NCBI GenBank assembly: GCA_944321865.1
Contig: CALUMZ010000005.1
Coordinates: forward strand, 16,458-80,457
From: an uncultured Muribaculaceae bacterium
GTDB lineage: Bacteria; Bacteroidota; Bacteroidia; Bacteroidales; Muribaculaceae
Length of the DNA stretch: 64,000 bases
Direction of reading: 5' to 3'
A program made the position numbers and the translations under genes. The notes below the pieces were generated by a model. That model was not told the origin of the DNA and did no database searches. It was given only the letters and a program-made list of their open reading frames with translations. Below, in pieces: positions 1 to 7,679 of this stretch (position 1 is the stretch's first letter; each line of letters starts with the position of its first letter).

Positions 1-23
1 AAATATAATTTTGATACACCCTC
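1..23. repeat. Right end of dispersed MITE-like repeat (copy R0)
   Basis: The window opens with the sequence ATTTTGATACACCCTC, which is the right terminus of the repeat seen whole at 31353-31527 and 37831-38005. Only the end is inside the window. It directly abuts the promoter/hairpin array that follows, an arrangement repeated at 43519. Confidence 0.7.
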
Positions 24-30
24 TCTCACC

Positions 31-209
31 TTTCACTATATTTCCATAATACAGGCGGCGGCTCGGCAAAACCAAATTGGAGCAAGCTCCATTTGTTTTT
101 GCTCTCACCTTGCACTATATTTTCATAATACAGGATGCGCCTCGGCACTACGAAAAAAAAGCGTGCAAGCACGTTTTTTTCGCAGTGCGCTCGACTTTCA
201 CTATATTTG
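31..209 (+). promoter_or_regulatory. Tandem promoter/hairpin array upstream of the TrpC-like gene
   Basis: Three Bacteroidetes-type -7 boxes are spaced about 80 bases apart: TATATTTC (37-44), TATATTTT (116-123) and TATATTTG (202-209). Between them lie two hairpins, at 68-100 (stem centre GGAGC AA GCTCC) and 151-182 (stem centre GCGTGC AA GCACG, flanked by A8 and T7). The T-rich 3' arm of each hairpin supplies the TTG or TTTT that sits 20-21 bases before the next -7 box. The segment between -7 box and hairpin is similar in both units (CATAATACAGG then CTCGGCA). The same architecture with different hairpin arms recurs at 43525-43691. The last box should start transcription near 215, about 15 bases before the ATG at 231. 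Confidence 0.65.
151..182 (+). terminator. Intrinsic-terminator-like hairpin inside the array
   Basis: An A8 run, GCGTGC, a two-base AA loop, GCACG and a T7 run form a strong stem with a U tract. As RNA this would end transcripts begun at the second promoter box (116-123) after about 50 bases. It also supplies the T tract placed as the -33 element of the third promoter. Confidence 0.5.
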
Positions 210-230
210 CAAAGAAAACAGGGGACGGAA

Positions 231-1025
231 ATGGAAGACTACTTAACCCGAAGCATACAAAACAAGCGTGCCGAAGTCGAAGCAATGAAATTCGCAGTCG
301 GCGAATCGCAATTGTTCGACCTTGCACGACGGCAACGCCGCACCCCTCTGTCTCTGAAGGGTGCAGTCAAAGGCAATTACAGCGGCATAATCGCCGAGTT
401 CAAGCGCCGCACTCCACTACAATCGCATCTGAATCCGCAAGCCTGCGCATCATCGACTATTAAAGGCTTTGCACTCAATGGTGCATCAGCCGTGGCCGTG
501 GTAACCGACACCCGGTTCTACGGAGGCGCAATCACCGACCTTGCCACAGCATCTCATGTCGCCAATATTCCGATACTGCGCGTCGACATGCTCATCGACA
601 AGTACCAGATACTCGAATCTTACGTATACGGTGCCGATGCCGTACTGCTGTTTGCCGAAGCGCTCGCGCGCGACGAGATTGAAGCAATGATGGTAGTCGC
701 ACACCGATTCGGCATGGAGGTTGTGCTTGCCGTGGGCAGCCCGGGAGAGATTGCAAAAATCCCGGCATGTACCGACATCATCGCCGTCAACAGCCGCAAC
801 CTGCACACGCAAACCATCAACCGCGACACAGCCTACAACATGATGTCACGCCTGCCTGCCGATGCCACCAAAGTGGCAATGAGCGGCATCTGCTCGCACA
901 ACGACCTGCACCGCCTGCGCACAATAGGGTATTCAGGATTCATTATCGGCGAAACATTCATGAAGAAAGACTATCCGGCACTCGCCATGCACAACTTCAT
1001 CAATCCCCCTAAAATCGACTTCTGA
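231..1025 (+). CDS. TrpC-like (indole-3-glycerol-phosphate synthase fold) protein with a degenerate active site
   Basis: The protein (264 residues from the ATG at 231) aligns over its whole length with indole-3-glycerol-phosphate synthase: an IIAEFKRR motif near residue 54, VVTDTRFYGG, the LID-YQ region, GADAVLL, VNSRNL and SGFIIGETFM. IGPS normally makes indole-3-glycerol phosphate from CdRP. Here the Glu and Lys of the first motif are kept, but the Lys of LRKDFIID is Val (LRVDMLID), the Glu of the LxEVH strand is Ala (VVLAVGS) and the Glu of SESGI is Met (AMSGI). The phosphate-binding SPSKG is TPLQS. I therefore doubt that it makes indole-glycerol phosphate. It stands alone with its own promoter array, not beside other trp genes in the visible sequence. 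The ATG at 231 is preferred because the longer frame only adds residues read through the promoter array. Confidence 0.8.
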   Translation: MEDYLTRSIQNKRAEVEAMKFAVGESQLFDLARRQRRTPLSLKGAVKGNYSGIIAEFKRRTPLQSHLNPQACASSTIKGFALNGASAVAVVTDTRFYGGAITDLATASHVANIPILRVDMLIDKYQILESYVYGADAVLLFAEALARDEIEAMMVVAHRFGMEVVLAVGSPGEIAKIPACTDIIAVNSRNLHTQTINRDTAYNMMSRLPADATKVAMSGICSHNDLHRLRTIGYSGFIIGETFMKKDYPALAMHNFINPPKIDF

Positions 1026-1051
1026 CGCACCAACCGCCCCGCCAAATTTCA

Positions 1052-1078
1052 TTTGCACACATAAATTTCCTAATTTTG
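1052..1078 (+). promoter_or_regulatory. Probable promoter of the restriction-modification operon
   Basis: TAATTTTG at 1071-1078 matches TANNTTTG and lies 31 bases before the ATG at 1110. A TTTG at 1052-1055 is a possible upstream element, but its spacing (15 bases) is shorter than the usual 19 or so. Confidence 0.45.
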
Positions 1079-1109
1079 CGTATCGCTTATAAAACACAGA
1101 TTGGACTCA

Positions 1110-2066
1110 ATGAAACCAATGATTAAATACAGGGGTGGCAAATCCAAGGAAATACCTAACATATTACGGCACATTCCTTGTTTTTCCGGGCGTTATGTCG
1201 AACCGTTCTTTGGCGGAGGAGCATTATACTTCCACCTCGAACCGCACCAAGCCATAATCAACGACATAAACTCAAAGCTCATCGAGTTCTACCATGGAGT
1301 ACGCGACAATTTCGGCAACCTGCGCAAAGAACTCGATGCGCTGGAAGCCGAATACTCAAGCAACAGGCGCGACTTCGACGCACTAAAGAAATTGTCGTCC
1401 GACAAAAAAGTCGAAGATAAAAACGAGATATTGTATTACAAACTTCGCGACATGTTCAACGGCATTGCCGCCAAAAAATATTCGGATGCCGCATTATACT
1501 ATTATATCAACAAAACGGCTTACTCCGGAATGATACGATACAATGCACATGGTGAGTTCAACGTGCCGTTCGGCCGATACAAGCACCTCAACACCGATTC
1601 TGTAACCCTTGCACACAGCCGGTTACTACAACGCGCCGAAATATTCAATACCGACTATGCCAACATCTTCGACATGTGTGGGAAAGATGATTTTGTTTTC
1701 CTCGACCCTCCATACGACTGCATTTTTTCCGATTACGGCAATGAAGTATTTAGGGGGGGATTCAACGAGGACAGCCACAAGCGGTTGGCCCGGGATTTCG
1801 CCAATCTGCCCTGCAAGGCACTGATGGTAATTGGCAGCACACCATTGACACAAGAATTATATAAGGAGTATATTACAGACGAATACGAAAAAAATTATGC
1901 GGTAAATATCCGCAACCGTTTTAAGTCGACAGCAAAACATATCATAGTCACGAATTACAAAGCAAGCCGTGACAACATCAGAGAATATCCTCCAATGTAT
2001 GAAAGTTGCAACACTCAATTAAGGTTATTTGAACCAAAACAACAATATGGCACGCCCCGTAAATAG
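1110..2066 (+). CDS. Dam-family (D12) DNA adenine-N6 methyltransferase
   Basis: The protein transfers a methyl group from S-adenosylmethionine to adenine N6. The N-terminal KYRGGK and VEPFFGGGALYFHL form the AdoMet-binding motif I of the D12/Dam class, FNVPFGRYK follows near residue 150, and DPPYD near residue 200 is the catalytic motif IV. The length (318 residues) is usual for Dam-type enzymes. The ATG at 1110 is preferred over a TTG at 1101. Its last 20 bases overlap the following endonuclease gene, so the two form one operon. Dam enzymes typically modify GATC, which lies inside the AlwI site GGATC, so one palindromic methylase could protect both strands; the specificity is inferred. A G7 tract lies in codons for FRGGF (1753-1759), and the frame is intact here. 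Confidence 0.92.
   Translation: MKPMIKYRGGKSKEIPNILRHIPCFSGRYVEPFFGGGALYFHLEPHQAIINDINSKLIEFYHGVRDNFGNLRKELDALEAEYSSNRRDFDALKKLSSDKKVEDKNEILYYKLRDMFNGIAAKKYSDAALYYYINKTAYSGMIRYNAHGEFNVPFGRYKHLNTDSVTLAHSRLLQRAEIFNTDYANIFDMCGKDDFVFLDPPYDCIFSDYGNEVFRGGFNEDSHKRLARDFANLPCKALMVIGSTPLTQELYKEYITDEYEKNYAVNIRNRFKSTAKHIIVTNYKASRDNIREYPPMYESCNTQLRLFEPKQQYGTPRK
1753..1759 (+). repeat. G7 homopolymer inside the Dam-type methylase (frame intact)
   Basis: Seven consecutive G residues encode the Arg-Gly-Gly of an FRGGF segment just after the DPPY motif. It is one of five G/C tracts of at least seven bases in the window, all within genes. Gain or loss of one base would truncate the methylase before its C-terminal third. 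Confidence 0.9.
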
Positions 2067-3726
2067 CAAGGTACTGTTTTTGACAACATCTCCCCGTACC
2101 CCCGAGAAAATGATTCCGGAAATAGAATTACTCAACAAGCATTTTGCCGGCCGAACTTGGAACAATGCCTCGCAATGCAGCTTCATGAACATTTTGCGCG
2201 ATGAACAATTCTTCAACGGGAAAGGAGAAAACAACCCGGCATTAAGTGCCCGTGACAGGATAAACCGTGCGCCAAAATCTCTTGGTTTCGTAACTTTGTC
2301 ACCTTGCATAGCCCTTACGCCGGCGGGGAAAGCATTGCTTGAATCAAAGAGGAAAGAAGAGGTATTCCTGCGACAAATGCTAAAGTTCCAAATACCCTCT
2401 CCCTACCACAAGCCAACGCCAAAAGCTGCAACATTTTGCATCAAGCCTTATTTGGAAATGCTTAGATTGGTACGCACCTTGGGGACATTGAAGTTCGACG
2501 AACTGCAAATCTTCGGAATGCAACTTACCGATTGGCACGACTTTGAAAATATTATCCTGAAGATAAAAACATTCCGTGCTGCAAAAACCGAACACAAAGG
2601 GAGTTACAAAACATTTAAATCAGAATATCTAAACACCGAACTCACAAATATATACAAGGAAAGAATAGCCAGCGGCGAAACACGCACGCGCGAAAGCAAT
2701 GATACCTCATTGGAAAAATTTCTAAAAACGCAATCGGGAAATATGCGCGATTATGCCGATGCCTGCTTTCGCTATCTGCGCTCCACCGGGCTTGTAAATG
2801 TCTCACATGTAGGCAAGTCTTTGAGCATCACCCCTGAACGCATTGAAGATGTAGACTATATTTTGCAAACAATAGACCGAAACCCTTGCTTTACAGACGA
2901 TGAAAAAAGTTACATTGAATATTTGGGCGACGATGCGCTGCCACTGCTGCTGACCGACAACAAGCAAAAACTCGTTTCAAAGCTACACAACGAATTTCCT
3001 AAGGCGGAATTTGATTGCAACGCAGACACAGCCTACCTAAAAGAACTACTTGCCAACCTAACCGAACAAAGGAAAAATACTACCCTGCAAAGCCAAGTAA
3101 GAGCGATAAAAGACTATAAACTGTATGATGACATACAAAGCACTTTCAACCAAATAGAACGGTCGGAGCTATATGATGCTCCGTTAATGCTTGAATGGAA
3201 CACTTGGCGCGCCATGACTATGCTCGACGGCGGAGAAATAAAAGCAAACTTAAACTTCGATGACTTTGGCAAGCCACTTTCCACGGCACAAGGAAACATG
3301 GCCGATATAGTTTGTGATTACGGCGACTTTATCCTGACGGTAGAAGTAACCATGGCAACGGGACAGAAACAGTATGAGATGGAAAGCGAGCCTGTGAGCC
3401 GTCATTTGGGCAAAATGAAAAAGTCAAGCGGACGGCCATGCTACTGTCTGTTTGTGGCTCCTGCCATAAACGAAGCATGTGTTGCCCATTTCTATGCCCT
3501 ACATAATATGAATATTTCATATTACGGTGGTAAATCCGTTATAATCCCACTGCCTTTGTGCATTTTCAGGAAAATGCTTGAAGACAGTTACATGGCTGGT
3601 TACATCCCAAATCCCACCCAAGTAAGAGCTTTATTTGAGTTTTCCCGTGAAATAGCAAATAACTGCGAAGATGAAAACGCTTGGTATGAGCAAATAAAAA
3701 AGAAAGCTATTGGTTGGCTGCGCTAA
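2047..3726 (+). CDS. AlwI-family type II restriction endonuclease
   Basis: The N-terminus (VLFLTTSPRTPEKMIPEI, then SARDRINRAPKSLGFV) is characteristic of the AlwI endonuclease family, whose relatives include PleI, MlyI and the BspD6I nickase. The likely catalytic core is near residue 425: an Asp in GNMADIV followed by LTVEVTM and then EPVSRHLG, the D...EVT version of the PD-(D/E)xK nuclease. AlwI cuts outside the asymmetric site GGATC. The length of 559 residues fits this family. The ATG at 2047 overlaps the methylase by 20 bases; a few codons upstream in frame have no better start. With the upstream Dam-type methylase it makes a two-gene restriction-modification system. Exact target site and cut position cannot be read from sequence. 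Confidence 0.88.
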   Translation: MARPVNSKVLFLTTSPRTPEKMIPEIELLNKHFAGRTWNNASQCSFMNILRDEQFFNGKGENNPALSARDRINRAPKSLGFVTLSPCIALTPAGKALLESKRKEEVFLRQMLKFQIPSPYHKPTPKAATFCIKPYLEMLRLVRTLGTLKFDELQIFGMQLTDWHDFENIILKIKTFRAAKTEHKGSYKTFKSEYLNTELTNIYKERIASGETRTRESNDTSLEKFLKTQSGNMRDYADACFRYLRSTGLVNVSHVGKSLSITPERIEDVDYILQTIDRNPCFTDDEKSYIEYLGDDALPLLLTDNKQKLVSKLHNEFPKAEFDCNADTAYLKELLANLTEQRKNTTLQSQVRAIKDYKLYDDIQSTFNQIERSELYDAPLMLEWNTWRAMTMLDGGEIKANLNFDDFGKPLSTAQGNMADIVCDYGDFILTVEVTMATGQKQYEMESEPVSRHLGKMKKSSGRPCYCLFVAPAINEACVAHFYALHNMNISYYGGKSVIIPLPLCIFRKMLEDSYMAGYIPNPTQVRALFEFSREIANNCEDENAWYEQIKKKAIGWLR

Positions 3727-3744
3727 TGGTTGCTACCGGGCGCA

Positions 3745-3770
3745 AATGTTAAATTCAGGAATTTAACATT
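3745..3770. terminator. Perfect 12-bp palindrome after the restriction gene
   Basis: The arm AATGTTAAATTC, two central bases AG, and the exact reverse complement of the arm lie 19 bases after the endonuclease stop codon. As RNA this is a stable hairpin and the likely end of the restriction-modification operon. No long T run follows, so an operator for the downstream sigma-factor operon is an alternative. Confidence 0.5.
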
Positions 3771-3828
3771 TAACACTTTAACTTCTACTCATCATAAGTA
3801 TCAAATAATCGTAAAACAACTGAAAACT

Positions 3829-4383
3829 GTGGCACAACAAATCGACGACGACCAATTGGTGGCTATGCTGAAGTCACCCGACAACCGGGAAAAAGGCTAC
3901 CGACTGCTGCTTGCCAAATACGGGTCGAGACTTTACTGGCACATACGCCGCATAGTCGTCGCACACGAAGATGCCGAAGATGTGATGCAGGAAACTGCCA
4001 TCAACATACTCGCCGGCATCGACAAGTTTGAACAAAAAAGCTCATTGGGTACGTGGGTTTACCGTATCGCCACCAATGAGGCTCTGCGGCTGTTGCGCCG
4101 ACGGTCGGGCATATTCCGCTCAATCGACAGCCTCGGCGAGACACTTGTCGAAAAACTTGAAGACGAAGCCGGAGTAGATGCCGACTCAGCCGAAATGCTT
4201 TTCCAAAAAGCGGTGTTGCAACTGCCCACACAACAGCGACTTGCGTTCAACCTTAGATATTACGACGAAATGCCTTACGAAGAAATAGCCAAGGTCACAG
4301 GCAAAAACGTGAATACGCTAAAGACCAACTATCACTTCGCGGTATCGAAAATAAAAAACTATCTAAAAGAAAATTCATTATGA
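3829..4383 (+). CDS. ECF-type RNA polymerase sigma-70 factor
   Basis: Region 2 is visible as EDAEDVMQETAINI and FEQKSSLGTWVYRIATNEALRLLRR, the core- and -10-binding helices. Region 4 is LPTQQRLAFNLRYYDEMPYEEIAKVTGKNVNTLKTNYHFA, a helix-turn-helix for the -35 element. The start is uncertain. The GTG at 3829 gives about 184 residues, normal for ECF factors, whereas the longer frame from 3730 would read through the palindrome. Its stop overlaps the ATG of the next gene by four bases, which is the common arrangement of an ECF sigma with its anti-sigma partner. The target genes are unknown, but the third gene encodes an extracytoplasmic Spy/CpxP-like protein, so an envelope signal is plausible. 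Confidence 0.88.
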   Translation: MAQQIDDDQLVAMLKSPDNREKGYRLLLAKYGSRLYWHIRRIVVAHEDAEDVMQETAINILAGIDKFEQKSSLGTWVYRIATNEALRLLRRRSGIFRSIDSLGETLVEKLEDEAGVDADSAEMLFQKAVLQLPTQQRLAFNLRYYDEMPYEEIAKVTGKNVNTLKTNYHFAVSKIKNYLKENSL

Positions 4384-4742
4384 AAGCCGATTTTGAAACA
4401 GTGGGCAAACGAATGCCCTACGTGGAAACCGAGGAATACGTCAGCCGGCTTGTGGATCGATGTGCCGACCGGGCCATAGCCCGCAGCAAACGCCCCGCTC
4501 GCTCGATTTTCTCGCGCAGCATCGGCATAGCAGCCACTTCCATGGCAGCCGCATTGATTGCCGCCGCATTAATAATCCCTGTTGTTACCGACAACCGTGC
4601 AACCGGCCCCACAGCCGAAACCATTGCACAAAGCAGTTCGCTGAGCGATGTGCTGTCGGCAATGAGCAACGATGAGCTTGCCGCCCTCGATTATTATTCG
4701 TTCGACGACCTTCCCTCTGACTATGATGAAAACGAAGAATAA
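4380..4742 (+). CDS. Small single-pass membrane protein, probable anti-sigma factor
   Basis: This 120-residue protein has a charged N-terminal part of about 45 residues, one hydrophobic span (SIGIAATSMAAALIAAALII) and a short acidic C-terminal part (DDLPSDYDENEE). The ATG overlaps the sigma-factor stop codon, so the two are translationally coupled. Topology and position suggest an inner-membrane anti-sigma factor holding the sigma at the membrane, but I recognise no conserved anti-sigma domain. This is inference from context. Confidence 0.6.
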   Translation: MKADFETVGKRMPYVETEEYVSRLVDRCADRAIARSKRPARSIFSRSIGIAATSMAAALIAAALIIPVVTDNRATGPTAETIAQSSSLSDVLSAMSNDELAALDYYSFDDLPSDYDENEE

Positions 4743-4754
4743 ACACCCACAACT

Positions 4755-5213
4755 ATGACAATTATGAAACAACTCTACACTATCATCCTCATAGCATTGT
4801 GTTGCATCGCAGCCGGTCTTGAGATGCAGGCTCAAGATCGCAAAGGCCTCGACAAGGAACAGGCTGCATTGCTGTTCAACGCCAAAATGAAAATGATGCA
4901 AGAGAAGCTGAGCCTTACAGATTCGCAAACCGAGCAGCTAATCCCACTCTACAAAAGCTACATAGGGGAACTTAACGGCATATTCAAATCAAGAAAATAC
5001 CGCCGCGGCTACAAACCGGCAGACGCCAACGACGCATGCAACGTCATGACAGAACGGCTCGACATAAACGCGCGTGTCATCGAATTACAGAAGAAATACA
5101 TCCGCCGGTATGCCGAATTCCTCAATGCCGACCAAGTGATGAACATCTACCGCGTGGAAGGCCAGATACAGCGCGAAATCAGGCAGGAAAAACGCCGCCG
5201 CGCAGGCAAGTAG
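4755..5213 (+). CDS. Spy/CpxP-like periplasmic protein
   Basis: A signal peptide (MKQLYTIILIALCCIAAG, cleavage likely near EMQAQD) precedes a strongly helical, basic domain containing EKLSLTDSQTEQLIPLYKSY and LQKKYIRRYAEFLNADQVMN. The pattern of a helix ending in LT..Q..q and a later LNADQ repeat is typical of the LTXXQ-type Spy/CpxP family of extracytoplasmic chaperones or sensors. Two ATGs are possible (4755 and 4764); the second gives the more typical signal peptide. It is third in the operon with the sigma factor and the putative anti-sigma, and would be the periplasmic effector or sensor. Confidence 0.7.
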   Translation: MTIMKQLYTIILIALCCIAAGLEMQAQDRKGLDKEQAALLFNAKMKMMQEKLSLTDSQTEQLIPLYKSYIGELNGIFKSRKYRRGYKPADANDACNVMTERLDINARVIELQKKYIRRYAEFLNADQVMNIYRVEGQIQREIRQEKRRRAGK

Positions 5214-5335
5214 CAAACCGGCCGCCGCATGACACAAAACAGGCCGCCGCATGACACAAAACAGGCCGCGAGAGTGCACGCCGGAAACTCCCGGCACATG
5301 CACCCTCGCGGCCATGCCATATCTGTTCTACCCAC
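5214..5335. terminator. Tandem 22-bp duplication and GC-rich hairpin between convergent operons
   Basis: A 22-base unit beginning GCCGCCGCATGACACAAAAC is present twice (5221-5242 and 5243-5264). It is followed by an imperfect inverted repeat at 5264-5313, with arms beginning GGCCGCGAG and ending CTCGCGGCC. The hairpin sits between the sigma-factor operon (plus strand) and fcl (minus strand) and is probably a bidirectional terminator. The duplication may be a slippage product. Confidence 0.5.
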
Positions 5336-5478
5336 GTAGAGACGTGGCGTGCCGCATCTCAATACCGGCAACAACGCATAAAGCACTTAATATCAGGCGG
5401 TTTCCCAAACCTGATTGTAGAGACGCAAAATTTTGCGTCTCTACTGCCACATTGAAATGATAATTTTGATACACCCTC
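5336..5478. repeat. Dispersed MITE-like repeat copy R1 (left end missing)
   Basis: The copy holds the GC-rich inner arm GTAGAGACGTGGCGTGCCGC, a spacer with CGCATAAAGCACTTAATATC, the perfect palindrome whose half is GTAGAGACGCAAAA (5417-5444), and the right end ATTTTGATACACCCTC. The left terminal GAGGGTGTATCAAAA is absent. The copy lies between convergent genes. Confidence 0.85.
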
Positions 5479-5516
5479 TGCTGCCCCAATGCCACAAATT
5501 CTTCGCCCCCGGCGGG

Positions 5517-6458
5517 CTACCGCTCGGCACGCATGGGGTTGCTGAGGAAATCTTGGTAGGCAAGACGTATGCCGTCTTCAAGTTCGGTCTTGTAGCGCCA
5601 ACCGAGCGAGGTGGCCTTCGACACGTCGAGCAACTTGCGCGGAGTGCCGTTGGGACGTGTCGCATCCCAATGTATCTCGCCTTTGTAACCTACAACCTTG
5701 GCCACAAGTTCGGCAAGAGCCTTGATGGTTATCTCCTTGCCGGTGCCTGCATTGACAGTTTCGTTGCCCGAGTAGTTCTCCATTAAGAAGACGCACAAGT
5801 CGGCAAGGTCGTCCACATACAGGAACTCCCGCAACGGCGAGCCGTCGCCCCAGCAAGTCACGCTCGGCGCACCCTGCACCTTGGCTTCGTGGAAACGGCG
5901 AATCAACGCCGGCAACACATGGCTGTGTTCGGGGTGGTAATTGTCGTTGGGCCCATACAGGTTGGTGGGCATCACACTTATGTAATCGGTACCATACTGA
6001 CGGTTCAGGAACTCGCAATACTTCAATCCCGAAATCTTGGCCAGCGCGTATGCCTCATTGGTCTTCTCCAATTCTCCCGTAAGCAGGCAACTCTCAGTCA
6101 TCGGTTGCGGAGCCATGCGCGGATAGATGCACGACGAGCCGAGGAACTCGAGTTTGCGGCAGTCATTCTGCCATGCTGCATGGATTACGTTCATTTCGAG
6201 CATCATGTTGTCATACATGAAATCAGCGAGGGCCGACCGGTTGGCCTCGATGCCGCCCACCTTGGCAGCTGCGAGGAACACATACTCGGGACGTTCGGCG
6301 GCAAAGAAGCGTTCCACGGCATCTTGCCGGGTTAGGTCGAGTTCGCCATGCGTGCGGGTCACGATATTCTCATACCCGCGGCGGCGCAACTCCCTCACTA
6401 TTGCCGAGCCCACCATTCCGCGATGTCCGGCGACATATATTTTTGAATCCTTTTCCAT
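5517..6458 (-). CDS. fcl: GDP-L-fucose synthase
   Basis: The enzyme epimerises and reduces GDP-4-keto-6-deoxymannose to GDP-L-fucose using NADPH. It is an extended short-chain dehydrogenase: [11 protein letters not shown] is the dinucleotide loop near the N-terminus, SSCIYP carries the catalytic Ser, and YALAK the Tyr and Lys. The length (313 residues) is standard. A TTG-initiated frame extends seven codons upstream, but the ATG at 6458 gives the usual N-terminus. It is the last of three genes (gmd, NTase/kinase fusion, fcl) downstream of the capsule cluster, and completes the route from GDP-mannose to GDP-fucose. Confidence 0.93.
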   Translation of the reverse strand: MEKDSKIYVAGHRGMVGSAIVRELRRRGYENIVTRTHGELDLTRQDAVERFFAAERPEYVFLAAAKVGGIEANRSALADFMYDNMMLEMNVIHAAWQNDCRKLEFLGSSCIYPRMAPQPMTESCLLTGELEKTNEAYALAKISGLKYCEFLNRQYGTDYISVMPTNLYGPNDNYHPEHSHVLPALIRRFHEAKVQGAPSVTCWGDGSPLREFLYVDDLADLCVFLMENYSGNETVNAGTGKEITIKALAELVAKVVGYKGEIHWDATRPNGTPRKLLDVSKATSLGWRYKTELEDGIRLAYQDFLSNPMRAER

Positions 6459-6475
6459 TACTGCCACTGTTTTTT

Positions 6476-7654
6476 TCAATCGTTATACCTCCTGATTTTT
6501 ACCGGTATCGCACCGTCGGGCAGGCTGTCGACCACAAGGGCAAGGTAGCCCCCGCCGCCGGCTCCGGTCATCTTCCATGCCAGCGAACGGCCGCGCCAAG
6601 CGTCGATATAATCCTGCACACCCTCGGCCATCATGCCGGGGAACATGGCAATTTGCGCTGCAAACGAGTCGCGGTAGGCCGCCGCAAAACCGTCAAGGTC
6701 GCGTGCCAGTATGGCATCCCAGCAGCGGGCGGCCGCATCGGTCAGAGCTTTCACCTTCTCGTCGGTTATGTCCTTCCCTTCCACCACCGACGTGCCGGGG
6801 CGACGCGGGAACATTGGCACAAGGCACAAGTGGCTTTCAAGCCACGACAGCACCTCCTCGTCGTGGCACGTCTCGATGCGCGAAGGCCAGTAACGACCGT
6901 CGTAATAGTGGCGGCACAGCCCCGACATACATATTCCCAACGCATCTTGCGCGCCCGACACAATGCCATCGTCACGTTCAGGGTCGTTTTCAAAGCAGAA
7001 GAGCAGCCGCGCAAGCATCTCCTCGTTGTAGGCCGGCAGTTCGTATGGCCATATCTTGCGAGCCGCATTGCGGGTCGATGTCGACATACCCGAACGCTCC
7101 ATGAACTCAACCGTAGGCTCAATCGATGTAGTGATGGCCCACCCTGCGCCATGGCAGGAAACATACGGTTGGTCGATCCATGTACCGGCAATGTCGATGC
7201 GATAAGGCAAATGCGAATGCACCGTACCACGCAACGACGTAGTGGAACGCGCTTGCAACCCTGCATCGGGAGTGCGCTCCAATTCTATATACTCAATGCC
7301 GCGACTGCGGCAAAATTCACGTTTCGTCTCCGATCCGCCGTCGCTGTTAACGACGAAAATGTCGGGTTTCACACGGTCGACGGTATCAACAAAGTCCATC
7401 ATGCCCGAGCCTTGATTGATGTAGGCATCGGTGACGTAACGTATCGCCTTGACCATGTAGAGCCGCTCGCGCTCTGAATATACCGTCTTGCGGCTTTTCA
7501 ATTGCTCGATTGTGGCATCCGAACCGATGCCCACATACAGGTCCCCATATTGCGAAGCAGCCTTGAAAAATGCCACATGTCCACTGTGAAGCATGTCATA
7601 GCAGCCCGACACAAACACACGCTTGCGGCGCATGGTTTCGTTATTTGTTTCCAT
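6476..7654 (-). CDS. Cytidylyltransferase and GHMP-kinase-like fusion protein
   Basis: The first 140 residues are a nucleotidyltransferase of the cytidylyltransferase/RfaE-C type: [15 protein letters not shown] carries the HxGH motif and [16 protein letters not shown] the second conserved region. The remaining 250 residues resemble GHMP kinases ([13 protein letters not shown] near the start, [16 protein letters not shown] near the end). The usual GHMP loop PxxxGLGSS is not seen; [13 protein letters not shown] stands in its place. Such a fusion could phosphorylate a sugar and then activate it with a nucleotide, but its substrate is unknown to me. It sits between gmd and fcl, so a fucose- or mannose-related sugar is a guess. 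The ATG at 7654 is clear. Confidence 0.72.
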   Translation of the reverse strand: METNNETMRRKRVFVSGCYDMLHSGHVAFFKAASQYGDLYVGIGSDATIEQLKSRKTVYSERERLYMVKAIRYVTDAYINQGSGMMDFVDTVDRVKPDIFVVNSDGGSETKREFCRSRGIEYIELERTPDAGLQARSTTSLRGTVHSHLPYRIDIAGTWIDQPYVSCHGAGWAITTSIEPTVEFMERSGMSTSTRNAARKIWPYELPAYNEEMLARLLFCFENDPERDDGIVSGAQDALGICMSGLCRHYYDGRYWPSRIETCHDEEVLSWLESHLCLVPMFPRRPGTSVVEGKDITDEKVKALTDAAARCWDAILARDLDGFAAAYRDSFAAQIAMFPGMMAEGVQDYIDAWRGRSLAWKMTGAGGGGYLALVVDSLPDGAIPVKIRRYND

Positions 7655-7679
7655 TTCCTTTGATAATGTTTTTTCTATA

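Noticed and set aside
231..1025. Calling the gene a normal trpC of a tryptophan operon
   Set aside because: Three catalytic positions differ and no other trp gene is visible; only the fold can be claimed.
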